This document shows, one piece after another, positions 42,437 through 53,906 of a DNA stretch of 64,000 bases; within the stretch, counting starts at the first letter, position 1; each line of letters starts with the position of its first letter. A model generated the notes under the pieces. That model was not told where the DNA came from and ran no database searches. It saw only the letters and a program-made list of their open reading frames with translations. The position numbers and the translations under genes are program-made. Source of the DNA: Ectobius pallidus (Eukaryota; Arthropoda; Insecta; Blattodea; Ectobiidae); the NCBI GenBank assembly GCA_964059195.1, contig CAXKWD010000004.1, positions 118,127,938-118,191,937 on the forward strand, read 5' to 3'.

Positions 42437-43799
42437 GTAAGTTTATAACAGTTTGTTGCTGTAACTTATGAATAAGCAAATCATTTAGGTGATAACTTGG
42501 TTTTTTATTGTAGTATGTATGCATGTTGTTTAGGATTCTTCTATATTTTATTGATGGGCTGCTGGAAATTTTATATGGCATTACATTAGACTAGTTTAGA
42601 TAGGAACCATAGGGTCAAATTGTTTGTGAGGTATAAGGTGTTTGAATTGTAGTATTTGTTTCTTTTTACTACTGAATCTTCTATGTATCAGAATATTTAT
42701 CTCAAGAAATACAAATATAAGAATATTGTTTTAGTAATACAGTAAATTCCCGATTATCTGCGTAATAGGGTGGCACAGCAACAGAGAATGAGAAAATTCC
42801 AAAAAAAGGGCAAAAATCAACATGAAATTGATTTTGAACAACTTTTATTTACAGTAGGGGGACCTGATTGTACAGTGACATTTATGTACCGCCTTGCAGT
42901 ACAGCTGGCGGCATCTTCTGCTGCACAGACCCATTGTGTTCCCCTACATGAACAAGAGGACTTAGAATTTGTACTTACCATGCTCACAGAACAGGGTGTC
43001 CACTGGTCGGGAAAATCCGGGAATCTGGGAAAAGGCCGGGAATTTCGTATGGTCGGGAAAATCCGGGAAAAGTCAATGAATTTGTTAAAATATCCGGGAA
43101 AATTCGAAAAATTGCAAAGTGGGATCAAAAAGACTTCTATAGTGCGTTTCACGTTAAGAATGCAGCATTGGTTATACGGGACATTCCTTTCCACTCCTTC
43201 CCTCCCGTTCACACCCCTTCTTATCGGGTGGCACGTGCTTTTGGGCCATCCTAAGCCCGTACAGTCTGAAGCTAAGTGACCTCAACAAGTAGTCTATTTT
43301 ATGAGTGGCAGTATGGCATTAGATAGCATCTATTACACATTGCAAAATAAACTAATATATACATTACTTATCTGCATACAGTTCATATAATACATTACAT
43401 AAATTACTGACATAGAGTAAAAAAAAATATTATATATTATTTAAAATAAATTCATGAACTGAATAAAACATTATGATAACTAAAAATTCACAGTCTTTCT
43501 TAATACATTTCAAAATCATTTCAAAATTACATAAATACTTAAATAATACACATGTTGGTCCTGAAACTCCGAAAGCGCTGGAGGTCATGCTCGGGGGGCA
43601 GATCAATTGTTACATTTATACAGGTCTATGTCTTACAATAGAAGTGTAATGTTAAACTAAAATTATCTTAAAACTAAGAAGTAGACAAAATATATTGAAA
43701 AAATAACAGAGGAAAAAGGGAAAGGCTTAGAGCAATGGCATGATTCAAGTGATATAGTAGCCTAATAATAATTGTAATAATGAAAAAATTAAGAGCTGA

Positions 43800-44720
43800 A
43801 AATTAAAGTTTTATGATTTTTAAAATTCTTGATTTAAATAATTTATGACTACATTTACCTGGATGTAATTTGATTTTAGAATTATAAAGACAAGGACCGA
43901 AACCAGAGCTATATGATAGACCAGCAGAAGTGAACCATTTGGGTTCTACTAAAGTACTTGTTTTATTTCGTCCTGTGCTGTTTTCATGTGAAACAGTAAG
44001 CAATTTTGTCCTACTTTTATTGTAGAATTTTAATAAAGAGTATCTATAAATTGGTGAATGTTAAATTCCTGTACATCAAACTCAGTGGTTTAGCCCAGCC
44101 GCTATTTTAAACAAATTGTTAATGGATTAAGAATAGTTTTAGAAATGCTTCCCCATCCAATAATACCATAGTTTAGAAGAATAGTTTTAGAAATGCTTCC
44201 CCATCCAATAATACCATATTGATAATGGATTTGACTAGGACTATATAAACTACTCTTAGAGCATTAATGCCCATACAGTTACGGAGATTTACAAATTGAT
44301 ATATTCCTTTTCGTATTTTACTATACATACATGAAATGTGCTTATCCCATTTCAAATACTGATCATTGATCAATAACAATCCCCAATATTTCACTTCTGT
44401 AGATATTTTCAGAGAAGGGCATTCGCAAACCGTAAGGTCTTCACAATCAGAGTTATGGATTATTAATATTAAATTTTCAAGTGGAATTGTTTTAATCCAG
44501 AAACTGTTAGGGAGAAAGGCGTTAAAACAGTTTGAGTTACCTTAAGAGAAAGTTAACATCCAACCACTTTTTTAAATCTTATTTATACCCGGATTAACAA
44601 TCTTGTAGGCATTCTTCCACGTTAATTCACTGAAGATCACTGCCGTATCACCAGCATAACAATACGAGGCACCATTATATTTCTTCAGATCTGTTTTATG
44701 TATAGGCTATTAGATATAAG
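43800..44720 (-). pseudogene. Jockey/CR1-like LINE reverse transcriptase remnant
   Basis: On the minus strand, 44700-44625 reads GASYCYAGDTAVIFSELTW, a degraded 'YADDT' catalytic block. 44394-44173 reads WDKHISCMYSKIRKGIYQF, then LRVVYIVLVKSIINMVLLDG, the RT thumb. Many stops and frameshifts. A 40-bp block (AGTTTTAGAAATGCTTCCCC...) is directly duplicated at about 44138 and 44182. Confidence 0.75.
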
Positions 44721-45563
44721 ATTGGTCCCAGAATTGCTATTGACATTTGCTATTGATTTAATGTCCCTTAGCAATTGATTATATCATTATTTCAAACCTT
44801 TAGGCCTATAATTTAGTTTTTTCTCAAATAACACTAACATATGTTTTGTTAAGTTATAATCATTCTGCATTCTTAGATGAAGACCTTTAGATAAAAATGT
44901 GCTGTATGATTCATGAGGGAGACTGTACTCTGTGGATAGAAAAGAGTTCAACACTGCATAGTCCAGACACCAGGTACTTTTGCCTGGAAAAAGGTCCGAA
45001 GTTAATGATTTTTTAGTATGTTGTATATGGGTATTCTGAGGTGTAGAATCCAAGTTTTCCAATTCGAGAACCTTGTGCTAACTTCAGGGCAGCCGAAAAA
45101 CCCCGAAATTTTTGGGCTTTTTTCAATGTTTTCCTTATAACTCCTAAACAACGCGTTTAATCTGAAAATACTCTATTATAAAAATTAAAGGGCAATAAAT
45201 TTGCTACAATTTGCACTGTTTAAACGTTTTCTAAGTCGAATACGTACCGAGATATGGAGCTTCGAAGTTTCGAGTTATTTTTCAAAATATTGAAAAACTG
45301 CAAATAATGCAGGATTTTCCCTAGTAACTTTCATCTTTCAATATTGCTATATGAATAACGTTCAATAACCTACACAATAGAAACCCCACCCTTAATGAGA
45401 TGTTCTTTTCAGAATAAAGAACACAATTTTCGATGTATAAAAATGAATTTTATAAAAATGTATATTACATGTAATGACATGTGGATATATTAAGTACAAA
45501 ATATGTAAATTATTACAAATTATTTATAAGAGATCAAGGCTTTTATGAATTAATATTATTAAT

Positions 45564-46790
45564 TCATAAAAGCCTTGATCTCTTTGGTCCCAATGGCAAG
45601 TCGGCATCATCTCTCAGTGATTCCTCTTCCTCCTGAGCAATGATCTCATCGATGACGTCATCCTCCTCGTCGCACTCAATGTCTGTGTCTTCCTCGTTGA
45701 TGTCAGTTTCAGGCGAATTCTCACAAGCAATTCCTGCACAATTCTTGCAGATGGTTGAGCATCGGAGTCCTGCTTTTTTGCAGCTGCAAGCCCCGGTGCT
45801 ACACCATGTCATGCACTCGCAATGTATCATGTGCAGCAACTTTCCTGGAGCTGCATCCATGGTCGTTGTTATAGGGATCAGCCCTAGTTTCGTTAAAGTC
45901 CAGCCCCAAACTGACGGTAACTTTTTGTAGCCCAGCCACGTCTGCACTTGCAGATAGGTACGAAAAGAATGGTACCGGGCAGCGTCTCGTGTAGGGGGCA
46001 ATCTGGCAAGGTTGAATTTGGATTTTGACACGGAGTTGGAAAATATTCGGTACCGAAGATCATCCAGAGTATCTGTGTCCATGTTACCACCGTACAGTAT
46101 CACAAGAAACTTTTCCCCTGCTTCCGAAATTTGGCATGGTGTTGCTTCGTTATCTTTGAAAACACTAACGATGTCAGACAGAGAACGGTATTTTTTCATA
46201 CATAGTGAAAACTTTCTTCTTTCCTTGTCCAAATGGGTTTGATGTAGTGTCACACCCGCTTGCTGCATGAAGGAAAAGAATATCCTGAGTATTGTATTTG
46301 CACGAAGCTGGCGAATACAAAACACTGGGGTATTACCTCTCCCACTCTTTTGGAAATAAACGTTCTTTTGAGAAGAGCCTAATGCAGTCAGCAATACTAA
46401 GAGATCGATGTCTTCACCTGTGATAGTAACACTATCGAAGTCAGAAGCCTTAGATATTGCAGTTTTCACTATCATGAAAACAGCATCTTCTATTGCCTGC
46501 TTAACTTCGATGCCCTTTGCTGCCATTTCAGTCATCAGCATTGAAATAAAGTTTCTCTTGTTCGTGTCATTGGACAAAAACTTTTCTTGCGACAATGTAA
46601 CGGCCGTTGTTAACGAAAATAGAAATTTTCTGGACGATTGCAGCAAAGCCCGGCGATATCGTTCAGCTGCTTTGGTGCTCTGATAAGCGACGTCACTAAG
46701 ATATCCATCGAATACTACTATGGCATTATACCCAAAGTGTTTCTGTACCTAGTCCACATAGGTCTTGCACACTGACTCGAACGTGCGTGA
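45564..46790 (-). pseudogene. PIN/XPG-like nuclease with Cys-rich C-terminus
   Basis: The main frame 46683-45564 is open; upstream coding (VQKHFGYNAIVVFDGYL) extends to about 46790 past one in-frame TAG at about 46748. The N-terminal half looks like a 5'-nuclease fold: VVFDGY, then MIVKTAISKASDF, then TGEDIDLLVLLTALG (paired acidic residues). The C-terminal part has WLGYKKLPSVWGWTL, then CECMTWCSTGACSCKKAG and LRCSTICKNCAGIACEN, a compact zinc-binding cluster, and an acidic tail. This architecture is familiar from arthropod DNA-transposon proteins. The start of the protein is missing (truncated around 46850). Confidence 0.75.
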
Positions 46791-46889
46791 TGTAGTCTTA
46801 CCCCATACAACTTTATACGGTCACTTACTACACATTTTCTACTGCCAAGGTCTTCATCCTGTAAGGAGTGAATGCTGAAATGGCAGCAA

Positions 46890-47448
46890 AGGAGGACATC
46901 ATCGATAAGATCATTGCTCAGGAGGAATTAGTGAGAGATGATGCCGATTTGCCAATCGGGAACAAAGAGACCAATGCTTTTATCAATCAATATTAATGGA
47001 AATTTGTATATAATTTACATATTTTCTACTTAGTTAATATATCCACATATCATATGTAGTATAAATTTTTATAAAATACATTTTTATGTATCGATTATTG
47101 TGTACTTTATTCTTAAATGGACATCTCAATAAGAATGGGGTTTCTATTGTGTAGGTTATTGAACGTTATTCATACAGAAATGTTTAAAGATGAATGTTAC
47201 TAGGAAAAATGCTCCATTTTCGCAGTTTTTCGATATTTTGAGAATTTTTCAAAACTTTGAAGCGCCATATATCGGTACATATTTGGTTTTAGAAAACACG
47301 TAAACAGTTCAAATAATAGGAAATTTCATGCCCTTTAACTTTTGTAATGGAGTGTTTTAGGCTAATATGCATTGTTTAGAAGTTATAAGGAAAACACTGA
47401 AAAAACCCAAAATTTCGGGGTTTTTCGGCAGCCCTGAAGTTCGCTCAG
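46890..47448 (+). repeat. Inverted partial copy of the left end and coding 3' end
   Basis: The + strand reads DIIDKIIAQEELVRDDADLP, an inverted and diverged copy of the protein's C-terminus (minus-strand DVIDEIIAQEEEESLRDDAD). It is followed by the inverted subterminal region. It is clearly more diverged from the left arm than the 515-bp units are. Confidence 0.85.
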
Positions 47449-50023
47449 GGTTCTCGAATTGGAAAACTTGGATTCTACACCACAGAATATCCAAATACAA
47501 CATATTAAAAAATCATTAACTTCGGACCTTTTTCCAGGCAAAAGTACCTGGTGACTGGACTATAAACCATTCCACGGCCTTCGAGGAAATCGCCCAAAAG
47601 AACGTCCTGACGGGGGAGGGAGGGGGATGATGATGTTAAATTTATTAATTTAGATTCACCTACCATTACTACTATTATTATCCATATATAAATGTTGGAA
47701 GATGAAATTTACTAGGGAAAATCCTGCATTTTTTGCAGTTTTTCAATATTTTGAAAAATAACTCGAAACTTCGAAGCTCCATATCTCGGTACGTATTCGA
47801 CTTAGAAAACGTTTAAACAGTGCAAATTGTAGCAAATTTATTACCCTTTAATTTTTATAACAGAGTATTTTCAGATTAAACGCGTTGTTTAGGAGTTATA
47901 AGGAAAACGTTGAAAAAAGCCCAAAAATTTCGGGGTTTTTCGGCTGCCCTGAAGTTAGCACAAGGTTCTCGAATTGGAAAACTTGGATTCTACACCACAG
48001 AATATCCAAATACAACATATTAAAAAATCATTAACTTCGGACCTTTTTCCAGGCAAAAGTACCTGGTGACTGGACTATAAACCATTCCACGGCCTTCGAG
48101 GAAATCGCCCAAAAGAACGTCCTGACGGGGGAGGGAGGGGGATGATGATGTTAAATTTATTAATTTAGATTCACCTACCATTACTACTATTATTATCCAT
48201 ATATAAATGTTGGAAGATGAAATTTACTAGGGAAAATCCTGCATTTTTTGCAGTTTTTCAATATTTTGAAAAATAACTCGAAACTTCGAAGCTCCATATC
48301 TCGGTACGTATTCGACTTAGAAAACGTTTAAACAGTGCAAATTGTAGCAAATTTATTACCCTTTAATTTTTATAACAGAGTATTTTCAGATTAAACGCGT
48401 TGTTTAGGAGTTATAAGGAAAACGTTGAAAAAAGCCCAAAAATTTCGGGGTTTTTCGGCTGCCCTGAAGTTAGCACAAGGTTCTCGAATTGGAAAACTTG
48501 GATTCTACACCACAGAATATCCAAATACAACATATTAAAAAATCATTAACTTCGGACCTTTTTCCAGGCAAAAGTACCTGGTGACTGGACTATAAACCAT
48601 TCCACGGCCTTCGAGGAAATCGCCCAAAAGAACGTCCTGACGGGGGAGGGAGGGGGATGATGATGTTAAATTTATTAATTTAGATTCACCTACCATTACT
48701 ACTATTATTATCCATATATAAATGTTGGAAGATGAAATTTACTAGGGAAAATCCTGCATTTTTTGCAGTTTTTCAATATTTTGAAAAATAACTCGAAACT
48801 TCGAAGCTCCATATCTCGGTACGTATTCGACTTAGAAAACGTTTAAACAGTGCAAATTGTAGCAAATTTATTACCCTTTAATTTTTATAACAGAGTATTT
48901 TCAGATTAAACGCGTTGTTTAGGAGTTATAAGGAAAACGTTGAAAAAAGCCCAAAAATTTCGGGGTTTTTCGGCTGCCCTGAAGTTAGCACAAGGTTCTC
49001 GAATTGGAAAACTTGGATTCTACACCACAGAATATCCAAATACAACATATTAAAAAATCATTAACTTCGGACCTTTTTCCAGGCAAAAGTACCTGGTGAC
49101 TGGACTATAAACCATTCCACGGCCTTCGAGGAAATCGCCCAAAAGAACGTCCTGACGGGGGAGGGAGGGGGATGATGATGTTAAATTTATTAATTTAGAT
49201 TCACCTACCATTACTACTATTATTATCCATATATAAATGTTGGAAGATGAAATTTACTAGGGAAAATCCTGCATTTTTTGCAGTTTTTCAATATTTTGAA
49301 AAATAACTCGAAACTTCGAAGCTCCATATCTCGGTACGTATTCGACTTAGAAAACGTTTAAACAGTGCAAATTGTAGCAAATTTATTACCCTTTAATTTT
49401 TATAACAGAGTATTTTCAGATTAAACGCGTTGTTTAGGAGTTATAAGGAAAACGTTGAAAAAAGCCCAAAAATTTCGGGGTTTTTCGGCTGCCCTGAAGT
49501 TAGCACAAGGTTCTCGAATTGGAAAACTTGGATTCTACACCACAGAATATCCAAATACAACATATTAAAAAATCATTAACTTCGGACCTTTTTCCAGGCA
49601 AAAGTACCTGGTGACTGGACTATAAACCATTCCACGGCCTTCGAGGAAATCGCCCAAAAGAACGTCCTGACGGGGGAGGGAGGGGGATGATGATGTTAAA
49701 TTTATTAATTTAGATTCACCTACCATTACTACTATTATTATCCATATATAAATGTTGGAAGATGAAATTTACTAGGGAAAATCCTGCATTTTTTGCAGTT
49801 TTTCAATATTTTGAAAAATAACTCGAAACTTCGAAGCTCCATATCTCGGTACGTATTCGACTTAGAAAACGTTTAAACAGTGCAAATTGTAGCAAATTTA
49901 TTACCCTTTAATTTTTATAACAGAGTATTTTCAGATTAAACGCGTTGTTTAGGAGTTATAAGGAAAACGTTGAAAAAAGCCCAAAAATTTCGGGGTTTTT
50001 CGGCTGCCCTGAAGTTAGCACAA
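47449..50023 (+). repeat. Five near-identical 515-bp tandem repeats
   Basis: Units start GGTTCTCGAATTGG at 47449, 47964, 48479, 48994 and 49509, and a partial sixth starts at 50024; every step is exactly 515 bp. By eye the five full units are identical or nearly so. Each unit contains the element's terminus (TACCTGGTGACTGGACTA), about 130 bp of other sequence (AACCATTCCACGGCCTTCG ... GGGGGAGGGAGGGGG), then the inner part of the arm. The array is thus made of repeated transposon ends. Confidence 0.97.
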
Positions 50024-50554
50024 GGTTCTCGAATTGGAAAACTTGGATTCTACACCTCAGTATACCCATATACAACATACTAAAAAATCATTAACTTCGG
50101 ACCTTTTTCCAGGCAAACCCAATTTTCAGTACCTGGTGACTGGACTAGCAGGGAAATCCCTTTTTCCGAGAATAGTGTAACCTTGTCCTTCAAACTCGGC
50201 CTGCAGGTAGCATTGTAACAAAGCCTGGAATAGCCCCATAAGGCCAATGCTGCATTCTTAGCATGAAACGCACTATAGACAATAATAGGCCTATATGAAA
50301 GTATATTTAATTTATTTTATTGTTCCTAATTTTTGTATCTGTTATAGCCTAAGTAATTATTGTTTGCAATTAATTCTGTTACTAAAAGTTTTTCTTATTT
50401 AAAGTATGTATAATCCTAGAATTTTTCTTACACAGTTATTAGAAAGTACTTCATATTTTGGTCGGGAATTTCTGAAATGATCAATGAAAATCAGGGAATA
50501 AGTGGGGAATTTCTTCAGCATTACTTGGTGGACACCCTGCAGAAGTTGCTGAAA

Positions 50555-50574
50555 ATGCCCCCCCCCCCCCCCCC
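50555..50574 (+). repeat. Poly-C tract
   Basis: A run of about 18 C (from about 50557), likely length-variable. A similar C run is at 14768-14779. Confidence 0.85.
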
Positions 50575-51508
50575 ATTTGCTGCCAGACATACTTCACACC
50601 TGATGAAATTGTTATTAACTCTCACTAGTTCTTCTGCACTGCTTCTCTATTGTGCTGTTTCAATTCATCTGATGTTTGTGGATTTCTTGCATAAACAATT
50701 ATTTAGGGTACCCCACAAATAGAAATAGCACACTGTTAGGTCTGGGCTACGTGGTGGCCACAAATTCTTACTGATAATTCTCCTACCAAATAGACGACTA
50801 TGCAATTCTTTCAGTATGGTATCTTACTCTGGCCACTACATGCACAATAAAATACAATTCACAATTAAATATCACACTGAAATATCAGAGTGTTATGGAC
50901 TGAACTTCAGACAAACTCTATACTGAGCCTCACAGAGTTATAGTATAAGAATAACAGTATGCTCATTGTCAGCTGTGTTATTCCAACTGCTGAATATACA
51001 CCGTTTGTATCGGCTGGTGTGGCATGAGAAGCAGAATGTGCTGACTCCTGTTGTGCGAGGTGCTGTAGTCCCTGTACAATAATTATGACTTAATAAGCAA
51101 AAGTTTTCTGTACTTGTAAGTTTGTTGGTTTACTTTTTCATAGAAGAATTGGTTAACTGTTCCTATTTTATTCTATTAAAACACATCTTTTTTATTTCTC
51201 CTCCAAAATCCTTGCCTAAAAAGGAGAAAGAAACGGAAAGGAAGACCACAGATAACCCATAAAGCAGATAATCAACATGCTGATAATCAGCATGTACTGT
51301 AAAGTTAAAAGACAGGCTAGATGATGAAAATTATTATACATTTTTTACTCTGCAAAGCAGTTAGTACCGTCTTCTGAAGTCATATGTAATTTATGTATAA
51401 CTGGAGAGGGAATAACTTGATTTCATTATTCATCTTAAAGAGGCACTGCTGAATTCAGAGTTTAGAGAACAAGAAGGGAACAATGAATACAATTTTGTTT
51501 TATTTCAG

Positions 51509-51709
51509 ATATTTTTACGAGTGTTGTCTCTTTATACCTCATCCACTGCAGAAAGGAACAGATTGGAACAGCTATGCAGTAAAGAAGGGTCTAATGAATA
51601 TTCTTTGCATATTGTGGAAAACAGAACAACACTCCTAGACTTGCTTAAGCAATTACCATCATGTTGCCCACCAGTTGAGAGGTTGTTAGAGCATTTGCCT
51701 CGTCTCCAG
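51509..51709 (+). CDS. MTRR: Methionine synthase reductase, internal exon C
   Basis: This phase-0 exon has 67 codons, an acceptor TTTCAG ending at 51508 and a donor GTGAGG at 51710. The peptide starts IFLRVLSLYTSSTAERNRL and ends with LPSCCPPVERLLEHLPRLQ. The '(A/I)FLR.L..YTS..AE..RL..LCSK.G...Y' and 'LL..(F/L)PSC.PP...LLEHLP.LQ' pattern is the helical connecting segment typical of MTRR. All three exons are in the same phase and continuous with human-type MTRR domain order. The following FAD-binding exon (RxYS motif) is not visible by 64000, so the next intron is longer than 12.2 kb or the exon lies outside the window. Confidence 0.93.
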
Positions 51710-51894
51710 GTGAGGTTACCACTAAAAATAAATTACTGCTACAGGCAAAGAAAAGCTATTACTGTTAAAGAAAGGAGAAAGCAGGAGATTAACAAGTGCT
51801 AAACTGATAGAGTAAACACACTATACCTGTACCAACCGGAACTGTCACAAGTTAAGAGAAATGATCTACCATCCATGAGAGAGATAGCTTAGCG

Positions 51895-53004
51895 CAGGGG
51901 AAGACAGAAGGTTGCTCTGTGACGTCACTGCTTCCTGCTCTCACTGCTCGCGTTGTACCTCTGCGAGGAGTATGTGAAATGGTGGCATCAGTGAACAGGG
52001 GGGAAGAGAGGGGCATTGGTATTGCGGGCAGCGGGAATTTAGGGGGTTAGAACTTACGTAATACGTGTTTCCGAGTTAATGAAACATCAATCAATTTTCT
52101 TGATAGTTTATTGGTTAATTACAGCCCAGTAGTTTAACATATTATAAATAATTCTATTTTTCTATTCTGTGAGAACAATTGCCTTTCCACAAAATCTATG
52201 TTCTTTGACAAAAATAGACAATACTATCATTTGAATTAACATAATTCACTACAATAAAAATAATAAAAAATGAACTGAATTAATTACCATACAAGCTCGT
52301 CTGCACCTTAGATGATACAAGATTACAGTAACAATTTTCTGACTTTCCTGTCTCTTTTTCTTTAACAAGTTTATCAATGTTGGGACGTAATGTTTGAGCA
52401 ATATTTAATCGAAGACTACATTTAGGTTGTGATTTAACAATGTACTTCTTGATTTGAGCTTTGCACATTTCATTAGTGAAAAAAATTGTTCGGCCACATA
52501 TGTCGATCCAAAATTACATAATATTCGTGCGGCAAGTCTCGGGAATCTGGGTTCAGAGAAATTTCTGTAAAAGTTACCCAAGTTACGTTCGTATTTGTCC
52601 TTTAACAGATCGTCGCATTGTAAGTTCGGCAGTTCCAACTGATACCGGCAAGGAACGTCTTTGACATTAACTGAATATGGGGTAGCAAAAAGTTTAAACA
52701 TTGGAGAAAGGTTTTCCACATCCTGAAACCACGATTCGAACTGATGAAGAATGTTTTGCAGAACTACACTCTGCAGAGAGAACACTATCAGGATCGCGTA
52801 CTTGCATTAACTTTGAAAAATGCTCCGTATTTCCAACCAGAAGTTGTTCTACCCACAGAGCTAAAGTGAATAGGTCCTCTAGTACCTAACTCTAGCGAAC
52901 TCTAAACACCCCTACTACCGTGCGCTCTTGCTGACGTCACACACAAGGGATCCGCATGCACTTGCTCCACAAACGTCATCACGAGACGTAGTTGACTTCC
53001 CCTG
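51895..53004. mobile_element. hAT element, 8-bp TSD, 3' half of a transposase
   Basis: The ends are CAGGGGAAG / CTTCCCCTG, with the perfect 8-bp target duplication GCTTAGCG at 51887-51894 and 53005-53012. Subterminal TGACGTCAC occurs on both sides (51921, 52933). It is 1110 bp and encodes a C-terminal transposase piece on the minus strand. It lies just past host exon C. Confidence 0.95.
52280..52785 (-). pseudogene. hAT transposase C-terminus (ZBED5/GTF2IRD2-like)
   Basis: The frame 52785-52405 reads ILHQFESWFQDVENLSPMFK, then LFATPYSVNVKDVP, then FPRLAARILCNFGSTYVAEQ and FFSLMKCAKLKSRSTL. 'F..L...(A/I)......FGSTY.(C/A)EQ.FS.MK..K...R..L' is the dimerisation block of this hAT subgroup. A frameshift near 52440 moves to the frame 52468-52280, which supplies LRLNIAQTLRPNIDKLVKEK. 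The catalytic N-terminal half is absent. Confidence 0.8.
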
Positions 53005-53012
53005 GCTTAGCG

Positions 53013-53894
53013 CATGTACAAAACCTTCCACCCATGCTACAACCCTTCTAGAATCATTAGTTTTTAGATAACGATAATGAATTGAAAGGTTTTGATAGTG
53101 ATGATGACAGTTTCTCTGGAATCGAGGAGTTATCTTTAAAAGTTCACACTGAATATTTCATGTTGTATAGAGGAGGTGCATGCTATGCAATGTTTTTAGT
53201 GGCAAACAGTTGTACGAAATTGTGAGTAGTCGGCATTCTATGGTGAACCATGCCAGTGACATGGCCATTGGCACAGATATTTTTTATAGAAAAAAAAAAC
53301 AATTTCAGTAGCAAACAGTTATAGATACCTATTCTACCAAGTTACTTTAAACTGAACTACATAATTGTACTCAGTTATGGCGCACTTTTCTCAGGCAGGA
53401 ATACTACTCTCACTCCTCAGAGTTCTGCTGATGTCAGCAGGCCTGGCTTTGCACAGAGCTCAATTGCTTTTTTCGGTTCTCAATTATATAAGCGAGGTAA
53501 AAATTCCTTCTTTTTTAACTTAAAACTATAATAACGGATATGAACTATATTATTGACTAAATGTATTGTTATAAAACCACCTGCTTCAGTGCATGGGTAG
53601 CAAATTCAAATTAGTAAGAAAGAATCACGAGATACAAGAGCAGAAGTGACTAAGATTATGAACTGCTAAATTCCATAACATTGTGATACGGGTGAGAGAA
53701 AATAATTAATCGTTGGAAGTTCTTGTAATGAAATATCATAACACTGTGTTTTGTAAAGAGAGGACCTAAAACAAGATTTGCGTAGGCACCCAAGTTTTAT
53801 AGGCTAAGTAAGATTAGACCACTGTATTGTAAAATGTTCTAAACTGTAGTTAATTTAAATTTCCACATGTTCTGCTGTAAAAGGTATACAGAAC
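53013..53894. other. Host intron, no recognised gene
   Basis: No coding signature seen; AT-rich. Confidence 0.4.
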
Positions 53895-53906
53895 ATTGTT
53901 TTAAAT

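Larger units (their letters stand above)
44959..50147. mobile_element. Academ-like element with amplified right end
   Basis: The ends are TAGTCCAG.CACCAGGTAC / GTACCTGGTGACTGGACTA, with the 3-bp target duplication GCA at 44956-44958 and 50148-50150. The inverted arms continue for about 390 bp. A second inverted copy of the left arm, including the 3' end of the coding region, lies at 46890-47448. It is followed by five 515-bp tandem units. It encodes a minus-strand nuclease-like protein. The 3-bp TSD and XPG/PIN-like plus Cys-rich protein suggest Academ; that name is inference. Confidence 0.8.
42992..50539. mobile_element. CAGGGTGTCCAC-ended element (second level of the nest)
   Basis: The TIR is CAGGGTGTCCAC / GTGGACACCCTG, with the 5-bp direct repeat CAGAA at 42987-42991 and 50540-50544. 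Farther in, 43136-43170 (TATAGTGCGTTTCACGTTAA) is inverted at 50250-50290, so the inverted similarity reaches about 200 bp. It is interrupted by a LINE fragment and the Academ-like element. Superfamily unknown; a 5-bp target duplication is unusual. Confidence 0.7.
42740..51299. mobile_element. pogo/Tigger-type element (outermost of a nest)
   Basis: The left end is CAGTAAATTCCCGATTATC and the right end, reversed, is CAGTACATGCTGATTATC. Both are bordered by the TA dinucleotide (42738-42739, 51300-51301). Such CAGTA...GATTATC ends with TA target sites are typical of Tigger/pogo elements of Tc1/mariner. Only about 1 kb is its own (42740-42991 and 50540-51299); the rest is nested insertion. The short open frame MAQQQRMRKFQKKGKNQHEI at 42770 is not a recognisable transposase. 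Confidence 0.75.

Noticed and set aside
45640..46683. Plus-strand ORFs across the nuclease gene
   Set aside because: They are antisense shadows of the minus-strand frame that shows the protein motifs.
47449..50147. CRISPR-like regular repeat array
   Set aside because: The 515-bp units are contiguous with no spacers and derive from a transposon end in a eukaryotic intron.
52280..52785. Domesticated ZBED5/GTF2IRD2-like host gene
   Set aside because: It lies inside a hAT with perfect TIRs and an 8-bp TSD, has a frameshift, and lacks the N-terminal half.
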